From NCBI RefSeq assembly GCF_022802975.1, contig NZ_JAFEVZ010000002.1:434001-498000 (forward strand): 64,000 nt of DNA, given 5' to 3'. This stretch comes from Flavobacterium pectinovorum (GTDB lineage: Bacteria > Bacteroidota > Bacteroidia > Flavobacteriales > Flavobacteriaceae). The translations under genes and the position numbers were made by a program. A model generated the notes under the pieces. The model saw only the letters and a list, made by a program, of their open reading frames with translations, did no database searches and was not told where the DNA came from. Shown one piece after another: positions 18,578 to 27,411 of this stretch (positions are counted from its first letter, which is position 1; every line of letters begins with the position of its first letter).

Positions 18578-19108
18578 TTATTCTTGTGTAGTTTTGCTTT
18601 TAAAAAATGCTGCAAAAATTAATCCAAAAACGGCACTGATTACAATTGCAAAAACGGATCCTTTTAATAACTCAAAAGTAGAATAAGGATTAGATAATTT
18701 CATTTTTTCAATAGTTTCATTGATTACAGATGCAGGAGTTCCAAATTTTTGCATCATGTTTACCGTATATTTAATCATTAATTCGCTTAAGGTGTCTTTT
18801 GCTGCAGGATCAACCACGTTAAATAGAACGATGTTGAAAGAAGTAGAAATCAGAATCCCAATTACGGCTGCTATAAAATAAGTAGTAAAAGCTTCTTTAA
18901 AAGGGAAAACACCATTTAGCTCTTTCTTGGTTTTAGAAAGTAAAATGATTGATATAGTCAGGCTGATAACGATACCCAATAATCCCATCCACCATGCAGT
19001 AAACAGGTTTAAATCAATTGTGTATATTGTGGCAGTAATTAATGCAGACGCAATTCCGATCATTATGCCATAAGTAATTCCATTCTTCTTTATAACTTCG
19101 TTAATCAT
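18578..19108 (-). CDS. DUF4199 domain-containing membrane protein
   Basis: From the ATG at 19108 the product is 176 aa. It has four predicted membrane spans (about residues 13-31, 38-58, 75-97 and 147-168) and matches the DUF4199 pattern, with FPFKEAFTTYFIAAVIGILIST in the middle. A longer frame to 19249 adds a non-conserved stretch that crosses a probable TATATTTG box, so the shorter start is chosen. The function is unknown. It often lies directly before a glycosyltransferase of this type, as here. Confidence 0.82.
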   Translation of the reverse strand: MINEVIKKNGITYGIMIGIASALITATIYTIDLNLFTAWWMGLLGIVISLTISIILLSKTKKELNGVFPFKEAFTTYFIAAVIGILISTSFNIVLFNVVDPAAKDTLSELMIKYTVNMMQKFGTPASVINETIEKMKLSNPYSTFELLKGSVFAIVISAVFGLIFAAFFKSKTTQE

Positions 19109-19136
19109 ATTTTCTATATGTTTTAAAATTAATCCA

Positions 19137-19144
19137 CAAATATA
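19137..19144 (-). promoter_or_regulatory. -7 box for the DUF4199-GT2 pair
   Basis: CAAATATA on the plus strand reads TATATTTG on the minus strand. It lies 29 nt upstream of the chosen start and supports it over the longer frame. Confidence 0.45.
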
Positions 19145-19210
19145 GCAATTCCCAATATATGGAGGATAAAAAAGCTTTTTGAATTTAACTAAAAAAAAGT
19201 GGGCTAAGTA

Positions 19211-19240
19211 TTTGTTTATTAAAAAAGAATTGTAAATTTG
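19211..19240 (+). promoter_or_regulatory. Promoter of rpmE2
   Basis: TTTG at 19211-19214 is followed after 18 bases by TAAATTTG at 19233-19240, the best promoter match in the window. Transcription would start near 19247, leaving a leader of about 110 nt before the ATG, unusually long for this genome. Confidence 0.65.
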
Positions 19241-19305
19241 CACACTCAAAAATAATTAAATTTTTAAACAAAAAGAGTATCCTTTGTTTACACCTTTTTC
19301 TAACC

Positions 19306-19344
19306 ATGAAAAAGCTTCAAAATAAAAATGCTCTGAAACAATAA
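19306..19344 (+). CDS. Possible 12-codon leader peptide upstream of rpmE2
   Basis: ATG at 19306 opens a 12-codon frame (MKKLQNKNALKQ) ending at 19344, 12 nt before the rpmE2 start region. It is rich in Lys, Asn and Gln codons. It lies in the long leader of a ribosomal protein gene and could be an upstream regulatory frame, or chance. Confidence 0.2.
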   Translation: MKKLQNKNALKQ

Positions 19345-19356
19345 ATAAAAGAAAAG

Positions 19357-19611
19357 ATGAAAAAAGGAATCCACCCGGAAAATTACAGATTAGTTGCATT
19401 TAAAGACATGTCAAATGATGACGTTTTTATCACTAAATCTACTGCAGATACAAGAGAAACAATTGAAGTTGACGGAGTTGAGTATCCAGTTGTAAAAATG
19501 GAGATTTCTAGAACATCTCACCCTTTTTATACTGGTAAATCTAAACTTATCGATACTGCAGGACGTATTGACAAGTTCAAAACTAAATATGCAAAACACG
19601 CTAAAAAATAA
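19357..19611 (+). CDS. rpmE2: Ribosomal protein bL31, type B
   Basis: The 84-aa protein is the zinc-free type B form of L31. It begins [13 protein letters not shown], has the DMSNDDVF and [21 protein letters not shown] motifs, and lacks the CxxC zinc ligands of type A. It is a large-subunit protein bridging to the small subunit. In many bacteria the type B form replaces type A under zinc limitation. No Zur site was identified here, and it may be the only L31. It is monocistronic, with its own promoter, a 110-nt leader and a terminator. Confidence 0.95.
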   Translation: MKKGIHPENYRLVAFKDMSNDDVFITKSTADTRETIEVDGVEYPVVKMEISRTSHPFYTGKSKLIDTAGRIDKFKTKYAKHAKK

Positions 19612-19630
19612 TAGCTGTTTAAAATTATAT

Positions 19631-19662
19631 AAAAGCCTTCCTAATTTGGGAGGCTTTTTTTA
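19631..19662 (+). terminator. Terminator after rpmE2
   Basis: aaaagccttcc and gggaggctttt pair with one wobble and are followed by a T run. Confidence 0.75.
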
Positions 19663-19673
19663 TGCGAAAATTT

Positions 19674-19792
19674 AAACGCTAAGGTTTACGCAAGGTTCGT
19701 AAAGTTTTTATAAAGCTTTGCGAACTTTTGCATTTTTTCTAAACTTTGTATTAAAAAAAAACTTTGCGGACTTTGCGGTAAAAAAAACAGTC
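19674..19792. repeat. Dispersed intergenic repeat with internal hairpin
   Basis: The text is built from repeated phrases (gctaaggtttacgcaag, gcaaggttcgtaaag, tttgcgaacttttgc, ctttgcggactttgcgg). gcaaggttcgtaaagttt and aaagctttgcgaacttttgc form an imperfect hairpin. There is no reading frame. Confidence 0.5.
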
Positions 19793-19888
19793 TATATCTG
19801 CTACAGCATAAATGACACAAATAAAATATTTGTAACTTTGAACCTGATAACCAAATCAAGATTTTAACAAGTACCAAATTTATTATTT

Positions 19889-21064
19889 ATGAATTATATT
19901 CTTTTTGACGGTCCCGTTCGGAATGCTTTATTACCTTTTACTTTTACAAGGCCCGTGGCTGATATTCTAATCGGAATTATGACGATTCGTCAAAAATGGG
20001 AAGCACGTTTGGGTTCAACCATTACTACAATTACCGAAGAATATTTATCTGCAAAATTTCCAATGGTGGAAATGGAGGAAAATGTAATGATAAACGCAGC
20101 ATATTTGCCTAACGATACACTTGTAGAGTTGATTTCGGAGCTAAAAGAAAATCAGGCTATTTTTAAAGGCGATGATGTAATTGCTTTTTTTACAACTGAA
20201 AATCAAGAGGAGGTTGACTTTGATTCGTATGAAATTATTCAGTATAACGATGATTGTTTAACTGTTGAACATACCTGGGATATTTTTTCTAAAAATGATG
20301 CTGCAATTCGTGCGGATTTCGCTTATCTGACAGAAGACAGAAAATCACAGCCAATTCCGAAAAGTGTAAATGTTATAGCGCCGGAAAATATATTTATTGA
20401 AGAAGGAGCGAAACTGGAGTTTGTAACGCTGAATGCTTCGACCGGACCAATATATATAGGTAAGAATACCGAAATTATGGAAGGAACCGTAATTCGTGGT
20501 CCTTTTGCTTTATGCGAAAATGCACAGGTAAAACTGAATGCAAAAGTGTACGGAGCTACTACAGTTGGTCCCGGATCCAGAATAGGAGGAGAGGTAAAAA
20601 ATGCTGTTCTTTTTGCGAATTCAAACAAGGGACATGATGGATTTTTAGGTGATTCTGTTTTAGGTGAATGGTGTAATATTGGTGCAGACAGCAATAATTC
20701 GAACCTGAAAAATAACTATGAAGAAGTAAAATTATGGAGTTATGAAACAGAAGGTTTTGCTAAAACCGGACTTCAGTTTTGTGGTTTAATGATGGGAGAT
20801 CACAGTAAATGCGGTATCAATACCATGTTTAATACCGGAACGGTAGTAGGGGTGAGTGCTAATATTTTCGGAAGCGGTTTTCCTCGTAATTTTGTTCCGA
20901 GCTTTTCATGGGGAGGAGCTGCGGGCTTTACGACTTATATTACCAAAAAAGCTTTTGAAACTGCAAAACTGGTTATGGCACGCCGAAACATAGAATTTGA
21001 TGAAACAGAAGCTGCGATCTTAGAACATGTTTTTGAGGAAACAAAAAAATGGAGAAAGGATTAA
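19889..21064 (+). CDS. GlmU-like sugar nucleotidyltransferase family protein
   Basis: The 391-aa protein begins with MNYILFDGPVRNALLPFTFTRPVADIL, the N-terminal signature of the Bacteroidota GlmU-family protein. It then has a nucleotidyltransferase-like region (to about residue 160) and a left-handed beta-helix of hexapeptide repeats (about 165-340). It lacks the classic LAAGxGTRM loop of true GlmU, so N-acetylglucosamine-1-phosphate uridylyltransferase activity is uncertain. TAACTTTG at 19833-19840 is a likely -7 box, and a terminator follows. Confidence 0.85.
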   Translation: MNYILFDGPVRNALLPFTFTRPVADILIGIMTIRQKWEARLGSTITTITEEYLSAKFPMVEMEENVMINAAYLPNDTLVELISELKENQAIFKGDDVIAFFTTENQEEVDFDSYEIIQYNDDCLTVEHTWDIFSKNDAAIRADFAYLTEDRKSQPIPKSVNVIAPENIFIEEGAKLEFVTLNASTGPIYIGKNTEIMEGTVIRGPFALCENAQVKLNAKVYGATTVGPGSRIGGEVKNAVLFANSNKGHDGFLGDSVLGEWCNIGADSNNSNLKNNYEEVKLWSYETEGFAKTGLQFCGLMMGDHSKCGINTMFNTGTVVGVSANIFGSGFPRNFVPSFSWGGAAGFTTYITKKAFETAKLVMARRNIEFDETEAAILEHVFEETKKWRKD

Positions 21065-21104
21065 TGTGTCAATGAGATAATTAACCAATGAGATAATTTT
21101 TAGT

Positions 21105-21138
21105 AAACCCGACAGATTTTAAAATCTGCCGGGTTTTG
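21105..21138 (+). terminator. Terminator after the GlmU-like gene
   Basis: A long hairpin with arms aacccgacagatttt and aaaatctgccgggtt (one mismatch) is followed by a T-rich stretch. Confidence 0.75.
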
Positions 21139-21221
21139 TTTTGTTAGGAGTTTAGGAAATTATCTAATTGGCTAATTGACAAATTGCCACATTTAGAATT
21201 GCCACATTCTTTAATTAAATC

Positions 21222-21229
21222 TATCTTTG
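21222..21229 (+). promoter_or_regulatory. -7 box for the ABC-F gene
   Basis: TATCTTTG fits the TAnnTTTG consensus and lies 64 nt upstream of the start codon. Confidence 0.5.
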
Positions 21230-21293
21230 CACCACGAAAAAAATGGGTAGTCAGATATAACGATTAACCGATTAAACAAATTCACAAAAAGTA

Positions 21294-22928
21294 ATGATTA
21301 CAGTTAACGATATTTCGGTTCAGTTTGGCGGAACTACATTATTTAGCGATGTTTCTTTTGCTATCAATGAAAATGATAAAATAGCCCTTATGGGTAAAAA
21401 TGGTGCGGGAAAATCGACACTTTTAAAAATAATTTCGGGTCAAAGTAAACCTTCAACCGGAAGTATTTCGACTCCAAAAGATGCAGTTGTGGCCTATTTG
21501 CCTCAGCATTTATTGACACAAGATGGCGCAACTGTAATGGAAGAAGCGTCAAAAGCCTTTGGTGAAATTTTTAGCATGAAAGCTGAAATTGACGAAATCA
21601 ACGAGCAACTAACCGTTCGTACCGATTATGAAAGTGATGCTTACATGAAATTAATCGAAAGAGTTTCTGACTTAAGTGAAAAATATTATGCGATTGAAGA
21701 AGTAAATTACGAAGCTGAAGTTGAGAAAATCTTAGTTGGTTTAGGTTTTGAGCGTGAAGATTTTGGACGTCAGACTTCTGAATTTTCAGGAGGTTGGAGA
21801 ATGCGTATAGAGTTGGCTAAAATTCTTTTGCAAAAACCGGATTTAATTTTGCTGGATGAGCCTACCAATCACATGGATATTGAAAGTATTCAGTGGTTAG
21901 AAGACTTTTTGTTGACTCAGGCTAAGGCAGTTGTGGTAATTTCGCACGATAGAGCGTTTGTAGATAATATTACAAACCGTACAATCGAAGTTACTATGGG
22001 AAGAATTTATGATTATAAAGCAAAATATTCTCATTATTTAGAACTTAGAAAAGACCGACGTATTCATCAGCAGAAAGCGTATGATGAGCAGCAAAAAATG
22101 ATTGCTGACAACAGAGCATTTATTGATCGTTTTAAAGGAACTTTTTCTAAAACTGATGCGGTTCAGTCACGGGTAAAAATGCTTGAGAAACTTGAAATTG
22201 TTCAGGTAGATGAGGTAGATACTTCGGCATTGCGTTTAAAATTCCCGCCTGCGGCACGTTCCGGTCAATATCCTGTTATTGTAAAAGAAATGGCTAAATC
22301 ATATGGGGATCATGTGGTTTTTAAAGATGCCAATATTGTAATTGAACGTGGTCAGAAAGTGGCTTTTGTTGGGAAAAACGGAGAAGGAAAATCGACCATG
22401 ATTAAAGCAATCATGAAAGAAATTGGTGTTGATTCAGGAAGCGTTGAAATAGGACATAATGCACAAATTGGATATTTTGCTCAAAATCAGGCGGCTTTGT
22501 TGGATGAAAATGCAACCATTTTTGAAACAATTGATGGAATTGCAGTAGGGGATATCAGAACACAGATCAAAAATATTTTAGGGGCGTTCATGTTTCAGGG
22601 CGATGATATAACTAAAAAAGTAAAAGTGCTTTCAGGAGGAGAAAAAACACGTCTGGCAATGATTAAATTATTGTTGGAGCCAGTGAATTTATTGATTCTG
22701 GATGAGCCTTCCAATCACCTTGATATGAAGACTAAAGATATCATCAAAGATGCGCTCCGTGACTTTGACGGAACATTAATTCTGGTTTCTCACGACCGTG
22801 ATTTCCTTGATGGATTAGCAACTAAGGTTTTTGAATTTGGAAATAAAAGAGTGAAAGAACATTTTGAAGATGTTGCCGGTTTCTTAGCACATAAAAAAAT
22901 GGATTCTATGAGAGAAATTGAAAAGTAA
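21294..22928 (+). CDS. ABC-F family ATPase
   Basis: The 544-aa protein has two ABC ATPase domains in tandem and no membrane spans. The first has GKNGAGKST, FSGGWRMR and LLDEPTNHMD. The second has GKNGEGKST, LSGGEKTR and LILDEPSNHLD. A charged linker (about residues 240-315) joins them. ABC-F proteins act on the ribosome to relieve stalling, set translation by energy state (EttA), or protect from antibiotics. The length and linker resemble the housekeeping YbiT/Uup-like group, and nothing marks it as a resistance gene. Confidence 0.93.
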   Translation: MITVNDISVQFGGTTLFSDVSFAINENDKIALMGKNGAGKSTLLKIISGQSKPSTGSISTPKDAVVAYLPQHLLTQDGATVMEEASKAFGEIFSMKAEIDEINEQLTVRTDYESDAYMKLIERVSDLSEKYYAIEEVNYEAEVEKILVGLGFEREDFGRQTSEFSGGWRMRIELAKILLQKPDLILLDEPTNHMDIESIQWLEDFLLTQAKAVVVISHDRAFVDNITNRTIEVTMGRIYDYKAKYSHYLELRKDRRIHQQKAYDEQQKMIADNRAFIDRFKGTFSKTDAVQSRVKMLEKLEIVQVDEVDTSALRLKFPPAARSGQYPVIVKEMAKSYGDHVVFKDANIVIERGQKVAFVGKNGEGKSTMIKAIMKEIGVDSGSVEIGHNAQIGYFAQNQAALLDENATIFETIDGIAVGDIRTQIKNILGAFMFQGDDITKKVKVLSGGEKTRLAMIKLLLEPVNLLILDEPSNHLDMKTKDIIKDALRDFDGTLILVSHDRDFLDGLATKVFEFGNKRVKEHFEDVAGFLAHKKMDSMREIEK

Positions 22929-22947
22929 TAATTATTTTCTCTTTATA

Positions 22948-22992
22948 AAAAATGCCTCCAAATAGTTTTGTTGACTTTTGGAGGTATTTTTA
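22948..22992. terminator. Terminator between the ABC-F and S41 genes
   Basis: aaaatgcctccaaa pairs with ttttggaggtatttt around a 17-nt loop, between convergent genes. T-rich tracts lie on both sides. Confidence 0.7.
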
Positions 22993-23012
22993 TTTTGTTG
23001 GGTTTTTTGTAT

Positions 23013-24509
23013 TTAAAAGCCTGTTGTTGGGTTTTCTATATACATTTCTTTTCCAAAACGACGCATTGATTTTGAGTCTGTAAAATAAGGAAGGTTTTGG
23101 ATTTTCTTAGTTTGTATTCTTTTGGCTGTCGAAGAACCTATAATTCTTGAAACCGCAAGGTTAAGTAAAGGCTCGGATCCGTCGTTTAAAACTCCGGATG
23201 CTTCTCCTAAAACTCCATACGTATTTACATATTCTTGTATTTCATAGGTTGGTGTTGGCTCTAGGCCTCCTGTATAATCTCCAAAATTATCTTTATTAGT
23301 AATTTTAAAAACTAAAGGCTGCATGGCATATTTATGTATTGGATTTACTTTTGTTTTTGATAAAGATGGTGAATCGTAAACCGTAATAGAACCAACATTT
23401 TTACCTACAGTTGTTGCTCCAACTTGAATTACCTCAATGTATGACTTTAATCCATTAATGATCAATTCACTCGCAGAAGCTGTACTTTCTGTTGCTATAA
23501 TGTAAATCTTATTTAATTTTAAACTGTTTACAGGATTTCCGTCAAATGTAGATACAAATTTATTATTTAGAGACTCTAACTGTTTAGAACTAAACTTTGC
23601 GGTTTGTTTGGCATTATATTGTGTTTTCGAGAAGATGTTATTTGGGAACTGTCCCGTAATCATACTTGCTAATCTAATTGAAGAGCGAACAGAGCCACCG
23701 CCATTGTATCTTAAATCTAAAACTAAATCGGTTATTCCTTCTGCTTTCAGTTTTCCAAAAGCCTGATTCAGTTCATTATCATATTCGGCATAAAAACCAT
23801 TGTACATCAGATAGCCTATTTTATGGTTTCCGGAAGTTATTGTTTTATTGATTAAAATTGGGTTTTCTTCTAAAACTGTTTTTGTTAACGATACAGACTT
23901 ACCGTTTAAAATAAAAGCACTACCATTATATTCGGCTAAATTTAAGGTATAACTATCAGAATCAGAATTAAAAAGTAGTGATCTGTAATTTGATTCAGTA
24001 AGAGGTATTCCATTTACACTTGTAAATAAATCTCCACGTTTAATGTCTTTCTTCGATGCGTCTGAGTTTGGAATTATATAACGAACATAACCTACCAAAT
24101 TATCAGATCCTTCAGATTGCCTGCCTAATCCAAGATCAATACCGCTATTTTTTGTAATTCCGTTTAATTCCTGTTCCAGAACAGTATAATCGTTTACAAT
24201 CCAGCTAAAACGATCGATAGCTTCTTTAATAGGATATTTGCTTTTCGGTTTATTTAGTAAATCCTGGAATAAATTTTCCGGTTCAGAATATCCTTTTAAA
24301 AAAGCATCCCTGTCTCCTTGATTTGCAAAGCGGTCATCAGCTAAATCAGGAACATCGGCCTGCCATAAATAAACTTCATTTAATCCTCTCAGGATGAAAC
24401 TATTTATTTGTAAATCTTTTGAAATGGCAACATCATCGTTATCTTCACAAGACTGCAGGCTAAATATTGCTAAAAATAATAAAACTAAATTTCTCGATAA
24501 TATTTTCAT
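23013..24509 (-). CDS. S41 family peptidase lipoprotein (C-terminal processing protease-like)
   Basis: The 498-aa protein starts with a lipoprotein signal (LVLLFLAIFSLQSC, Cys21). A Bacteroidota-type N-terminal helical region (about 30-110) precedes a PDZ-like region (about 115-210) and the tail-specific protease domain (about 230-440). That domain has DLVLDLRYNGGG, the nucleophile motif ATESTASASE and Lys in TTVGKNVGS, the expected Ser/Lys dyad. It probably acts at the cell envelope. It is divergent from an ECF sigma operon across 250 bp of promoter DNA. Confidence 0.9.
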   Translation of the reverse strand: MKILSRNLVLLFLAIFSLQSCEDNDDVAISKDLQINSFILRGLNEVYLWQADVPDLADDRFANQGDRDAFLKGYSEPENLFQDLLNKPKSKYPIKEAIDRFSWIVNDYTVLEQELNGITKNSGIDLGLGRQSEGSDNLVGYVRYIIPNSDASKKDIKRGDLFTSVNGIPLTESNYRSLLFNSDSDSYTLNLAEYNGSAFILNGKSVSLTKTVLEENPILINKTITSGNHKIGYLMYNGFYAEYDNELNQAFGKLKAEGITDLVLDLRYNGGGSVRSSIRLASMITGQFPNNIFSKTQYNAKQTAKFSSKQLESLNNKFVSTFDGNPVNSLKLNKIYIIATESTASASELIINGLKSYIEVIQVGATTVGKNVGSITVYDSPSLSKTKVNPIHKYAMQPLVFKITNKDNFGDYTGGLEPTPTYEIQEYVNTYGVLGEASGVLNDGSEPLLNLAVSRIIGSSTAKRIQTKKIQNLPYFTDSKSMRRFGKEMYIENPTTGF

Positions 24510-24760
24510 ATAATGTTTGGTTTCAATATAGTATAAACGTAAAAATAGTATCTTTAGTTTTAACTATAATAAACGTGCAGTTTTTTTTACAATATTTTTT
24601 AACTTGTTTTGTAACAAAAATAATGCTCCCTCGTCTTGACTATATAAGCTAACAAACCAACTTTGATTTATAAAATGATTATGACCGTAAAATGGTCAAA
24701 AAAACATCGATAGAAATATGTGAATCGCATAGGTCTGATTAAATCAATAAATAACCAGAT

Positions 24761-25270
24761 ATGAACCAGGTTGTATTTATAGAATTAATAAATTCTTTTA
24801 AAGATAAAGTTTTTCGTCTGGCAAAAAGATTATTAACCAGTACGGAAGAGGCCGAAGATGCAACTCAGGAAGTAATGGAGAAATTATGGAACAAAAAAGA
24901 CAATTTGGATGCTTACAATAATGTTGAAGCCGTGGCAATGACAATGACAAAAAATTATTGTCTGGATCAATTAAAATCCAAAAGGGCAGGTAATCTTAAA
25001 ATTGTGCATGATAATTTTACAGATCGAGAGCCTCAATTAGATAAAAAACTTGAAGACACGGATAGTTTAGAATGGGTTGAAAAAATAATAAATCAGCTGC
25101 CTGAGCAACTTCAAATACTAATTCAGTTACGTGATGTTGAACAATATGAATTTGACGAAATTGCCAAAATTGTCAATATGAATGAAACGGCTATTCGGGT
25201 AGCGCTTTCGAGGGCAAGGAAAAAAATAAGAGAATCAATGGTTAACACACACGGTTATGGAATTAAATAG
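24761..25270 (+). CDS. ECF RNA polymerase sigma factor
   Basis: The 169-aa protein has region 2 (about residues 8-75, with VFRLAKRLL and EDATQEVMEKLW) and region 4 (about 108-160, with LPEQLQILIQLRDVEQYEFDEIA and a helix-turn-helix ending ALSRARKKI). It would redirect RNA polymerase to stress or envelope promoters. The next gene starts 14 nt before its stop codon, typical of a sigma/anti-sigma pair. Confidence 0.92.
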   Translation: MNQVVFIELINSFKDKVFRLAKRLLTSTEEAEDATQEVMEKLWNKKDNLDAYNNVEAVAMTMTKNYCLDQLKSKRAGNLKIVHDNFTDREPQLDKKLEDTDSLEWVEKIINQLPEQLQILIQLRDVEQYEFDEIAKIVNMNETAIRVALSRARKKIRESMVNTHGYGIK

Positions 25271-25715
25271 AATAGAAAATATATTAGAAAAATACTTTCA
25301 GGGAGAAACGACTATTGCTGAAGAAAAAGAATTGAAAGAATACTTTTCTTCTTTAAATGTTGCGCAGCATTTAAAGCAATATCAGCCAATTTTTGGTTAT
25401 TTCTCTCAGGTAAAAGAACAAAAATTGACGCAAGAAATTCCACTACAAACTAAAAAACAAAATGTGGGGTGGTTATCAATTGCGGCTTCTGTTGTTGTTT
25501 TACTGGGGATTGGGACCTTTTATTATGTGAGTGACAATAGTACAGATAATGTTGTGGCGAAATCAGAATTAGGAACCTATGATAATCCTGAAGAGGCTCT
25601 TGCTGCAACGCAAAAAGCTTTAGCTTTATTATCAAACAATGTGAATGTAGGTATAGAAAGTGTACACTATATTAAAGAATACGAGCAATCAAAAAATAAA
25701 ATTTTTAAACAATAA
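25257..25715 (+). CDS. Single-span membrane protein, probable anti-sigma partner
   Basis: The 152-aa protein has a cytosolic acidic N-terminal segment (about residues 1-65), one membrane span (about 72-90, LSIAASVVVLLGIGTFYYV) and a short outer tail. It overlaps the sigma gene by 14 nt. Topology and position suggest it holds the sigma factor at the membrane, although no named anti-sigma domain is clear. Confidence 0.75.
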   Translation: MELNRIENILEKYFQGETTIAEEKELKEYFSSLNVAQHLKQYQPIFGYFSQVKEQKLTQEIPLQTKKQNVGWLSIAASVVVLLGIGTFYYVSDNSTDNVVAKSELGTYDNPEEALAATQKALALLSNNVNVGIESVHYIKEYEQSKNKIFKQ

Positions 25716-25732
25716 ACTTAATTTAATATAAC

Positions 25733-26260
25733 ATGAAAAATTTCATCATAACAGTAATTTTGGCCCTTTTTACTCATGCTTTTTATGCCCAAAATGCATT
25801 TGATAAATTTGATGGTCAGGACGACGTAACGTCTGTAATTGTTAATAAAAAAATGTTTGACATAATGAGTAAGGTAAAAGTAGATGCTTCTGATAAAGAA
25901 ACCCAGCAATACATGAATCTTATTAAAAAGCTGGATAATTTAAAAGTGTTTAAAACCGAAAACCCTAAAGTGGAAGCTGAGATGAGAGTGTTAGCAGAAA
26001 AATATATTAAAACGGCAAATCTGGAAGAGTTAATGCGTATTAATGATAGTGGAAAAAATGTAAAAATTTACATTAAATCTACTGCCAATGACACTAATAT
26101 AAAAGAGTTGTTTATGTTTATTGATGGTTCGAAAAATGAAGAAACTGTGTTGTTGTCTTTAACTGGGAACTTTGATTTAAACGAAATAGCTGTCCTTACA
26201 GATAAAATGAAATTACCGGGAGGTACAGACTTAAAAAAAGCCTCTAAAGGCAAAAAGTAA
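25733..26260 (+). CDS. DUF4252 domain-containing secreted protein
   Basis: The 175-aa protein has a signal peptide (residues 1-19, ending FYAQ). The DUF4252 domain follows, with FDKFDGQDDVTSVIVNKKMF near the start and KELFMFIDGSKNEETVLLSLTG in the centre. The domain is common in Bacteroidota next to ECF sigma factors, and its role is unknown. The gene lies 17 nt after the anti-sigma-like gene, in one operon with a second DUF4252 gene. Confidence 0.85.
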   Translation: MKNFIITVILALFTHAFYAQNAFDKFDGQDDVTSVIVNKKMFDIMSKVKVDASDKETQQYMNLIKKLDNLKVFKTENPKVEAEMRVLAEKYIKTANLEELMRINDSGKNVKIYIKSTANDTNIKELFMFIDGSKNEETVLLSLTGNFDLNEIAVLTDKMKLPGGTDLKKASKGKK

Positions 26261-26261
26261 G

Positions 26262-26798
26262 ATGAAAGCCGGTTTTTTCACCTCAATTCTTGTTGTATTA
26301 CTAACTTTAATAAGTTGTAATTCTGAACCTTCGTTGCAAAAATATTTTGTAGAGAATACGGAGAATAAAGATTTTATAGCGCTTGACGTTTCGCCTGATA
26401 TTTTGAATATTGATAAAACAAAATTATCTACTGAACAATCCGAAGCTTTAAATTCGTTTGATAAAATGAATATACTGGCTTTTAAGGTAAATGATAAAAA
26501 TCAGACACAATTTGAAGCAGAGAGGACTAAAGTAAAAGCGATTTTAAAAAATCCTAAATATCAGGAATTAATGAAGGTTGGTTCCGGTAAAGATGGTGCT
26601 TCTGTAAGTTTTGTGGGTACTGATGATAACATAGAAGAATTTGTGATTTTTGCAAACAGAAAAGAAAACGGTTTTGCTGTTGTTCGTGTTTTAGGAAAAA
26701 ATATGAATCCCAATAACATCCTGACTTTAATGACTGTTTTGAAAGAATCAAAAATCGACATGGAACAATTAAAACCTTTACAGCAACTAATAAAATAA
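26262..26798 (+). CDS. DUF4252 domain-containing lipoprotein
   Basis: The 178-aa protein is a lipoprotein (LVVLLTLISC, Cys19) with a second, diverged DUF4252 domain (LQKYFVENTENKDFIALDVSPDI at the start). It begins 1 nt after its paralogue ends and closes the sigma operon. One member is soluble or secreted and the other lipid-anchored, a repeated pattern for this family. Function is unknown. Confidence 0.85.
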   Translation: MKAGFFTSILVVLLTLISCNSEPSLQKYFVENTENKDFIALDVSPDILNIDKTKLSTEQSEALNSFDKMNILAFKVNDKNQTQFEAERTKVKAILKNPKYQELMKVGSGKDGASVSFVGTDDNIEEFVIFANRKENGFAVVRVLGKNMNPNNILTLMTVLKESKIDMEQLKPLQQLIK

Positions 26799-26822
26799 TA
26801 TATTTTTATAAATTAAATTCAG

Positions 26823-26847
26823 AAAGCCTCTACTTGGGGCTTTTTGT
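26823..26847 (+). terminator. Terminator of the sigma/DUF4252 operon
   Basis: aaagcc and ggcttt pair, with a partial inner stem, and are followed by TTTTT. Confidence 0.6.
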
Positions 26848-26908
26848 GTATTTGAGAGATTTTGCTGAATAATACTTGTGTTTTATTTAAAAAGTAAAGC
26901 TACTTGGC

Positions 26909-26916
26909 TATATTTG
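26909..26916 (+). promoter_or_regulatory. -7 box for yiaA
   Basis: TATATTTG lies 22 nt before the start codon and matches TAnnTTTG. Confidence 0.5.
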
Positions 26917-26937
26917 TGACTTACCAAAATAATAAAT

Positions 26938-27336
26938 ATGATACAAAAAACATCAAATGCCTTTATAGCGGCATCATGGATAGCTCTGGGAGCTGGAACA
27001 GTTGGATTTATAGTTGGGCTTGCAAGAGCGGAAATGCTTTTAAACGAAAAAGGATATTATTTTACCGTTTTAATGTTTGGTCTTTTTGCTGTTGTCTCCT
27101 TGCAGAAAAGTGTCAGGGACCGACTTGAAAATCTTCCCGTAACGGATATTTATTACGGTATTTGCTGGTTCGGAACTCTTTTGTCAATCGTACTGTTAGT
27201 CGTTGGGCTTTGGAATGCAACTATTTTGCCAAGCGAAAAAGGTTTTTATGCTTTTGCTTTTTTATTAGCATTGTTTGGTGCTATTTCAGTGCAAAAAAAT
27301 ACAAGGGATAATATGTCATTTAGCCAAAACGAATAA
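26938..27336 (+). CDS. yiaA: YiaA/YiaB family inner-membrane protein
   Basis: The 132-aa protein has four predicted membrane spans in two similar halves. Each half ends with the family motif (LQKSVRD and VQKNTRD) and begins with a W-x-G-type span (SWIALGAGTVGFIVGL, CWFGTLLSIVLLVVGLWNA). That is the duplicated YiaAB arrangement. The role is unknown. It is monocistronic. Confidence 0.85.
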   Translation: MIQKTSNAFIAASWIALGAGTVGFIVGLARAEMLLNEKGYYFTVLMFGLFAVVSLQKSVRDRLENLPVTDIYYGICWFGTLLSIVLLVVGLWNATILPSEKGFYAFAFLLALFGAISVQKNTRDNMSFSQNE

Positions 27337-27360
27337 AAAAAATAAATTTTATTAAAATGC

Positions 27361-27398
27361 AAAAAAGCCTCAAAATCTAAAATTTTGAGGCTTTTTTT
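27361..27398. terminator. Bidirectional terminator between yiaA and carB
   Basis: A perfect 16-bp stem (aaaaaagcctcaaaat / attttgaggctttttt) with a ctaa loop lies between two convergent genes. Confidence 0.85.
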
Positions 27399-27411
27399 AT
27401 TGAAATTGAGA

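Noticed and set aside
20323..20694. Antisense frame in the GlmU-like gene
   Set aside because: It lies fully inside a strong gene and reads as a compositional shadow of the hexapeptide region.
24660..24760. Operator for the sigma operon (gaccgtaaaatggtc near 24683)
   Set aside because: The inverted repeat is only 5 bp per arm, too short to support a regulator site without other copies.
26904..27128. Overlapping gene upstream of and within yiaA
   Set aside because: It shares DNA with the clear four-span YiaA frame and has no family features.
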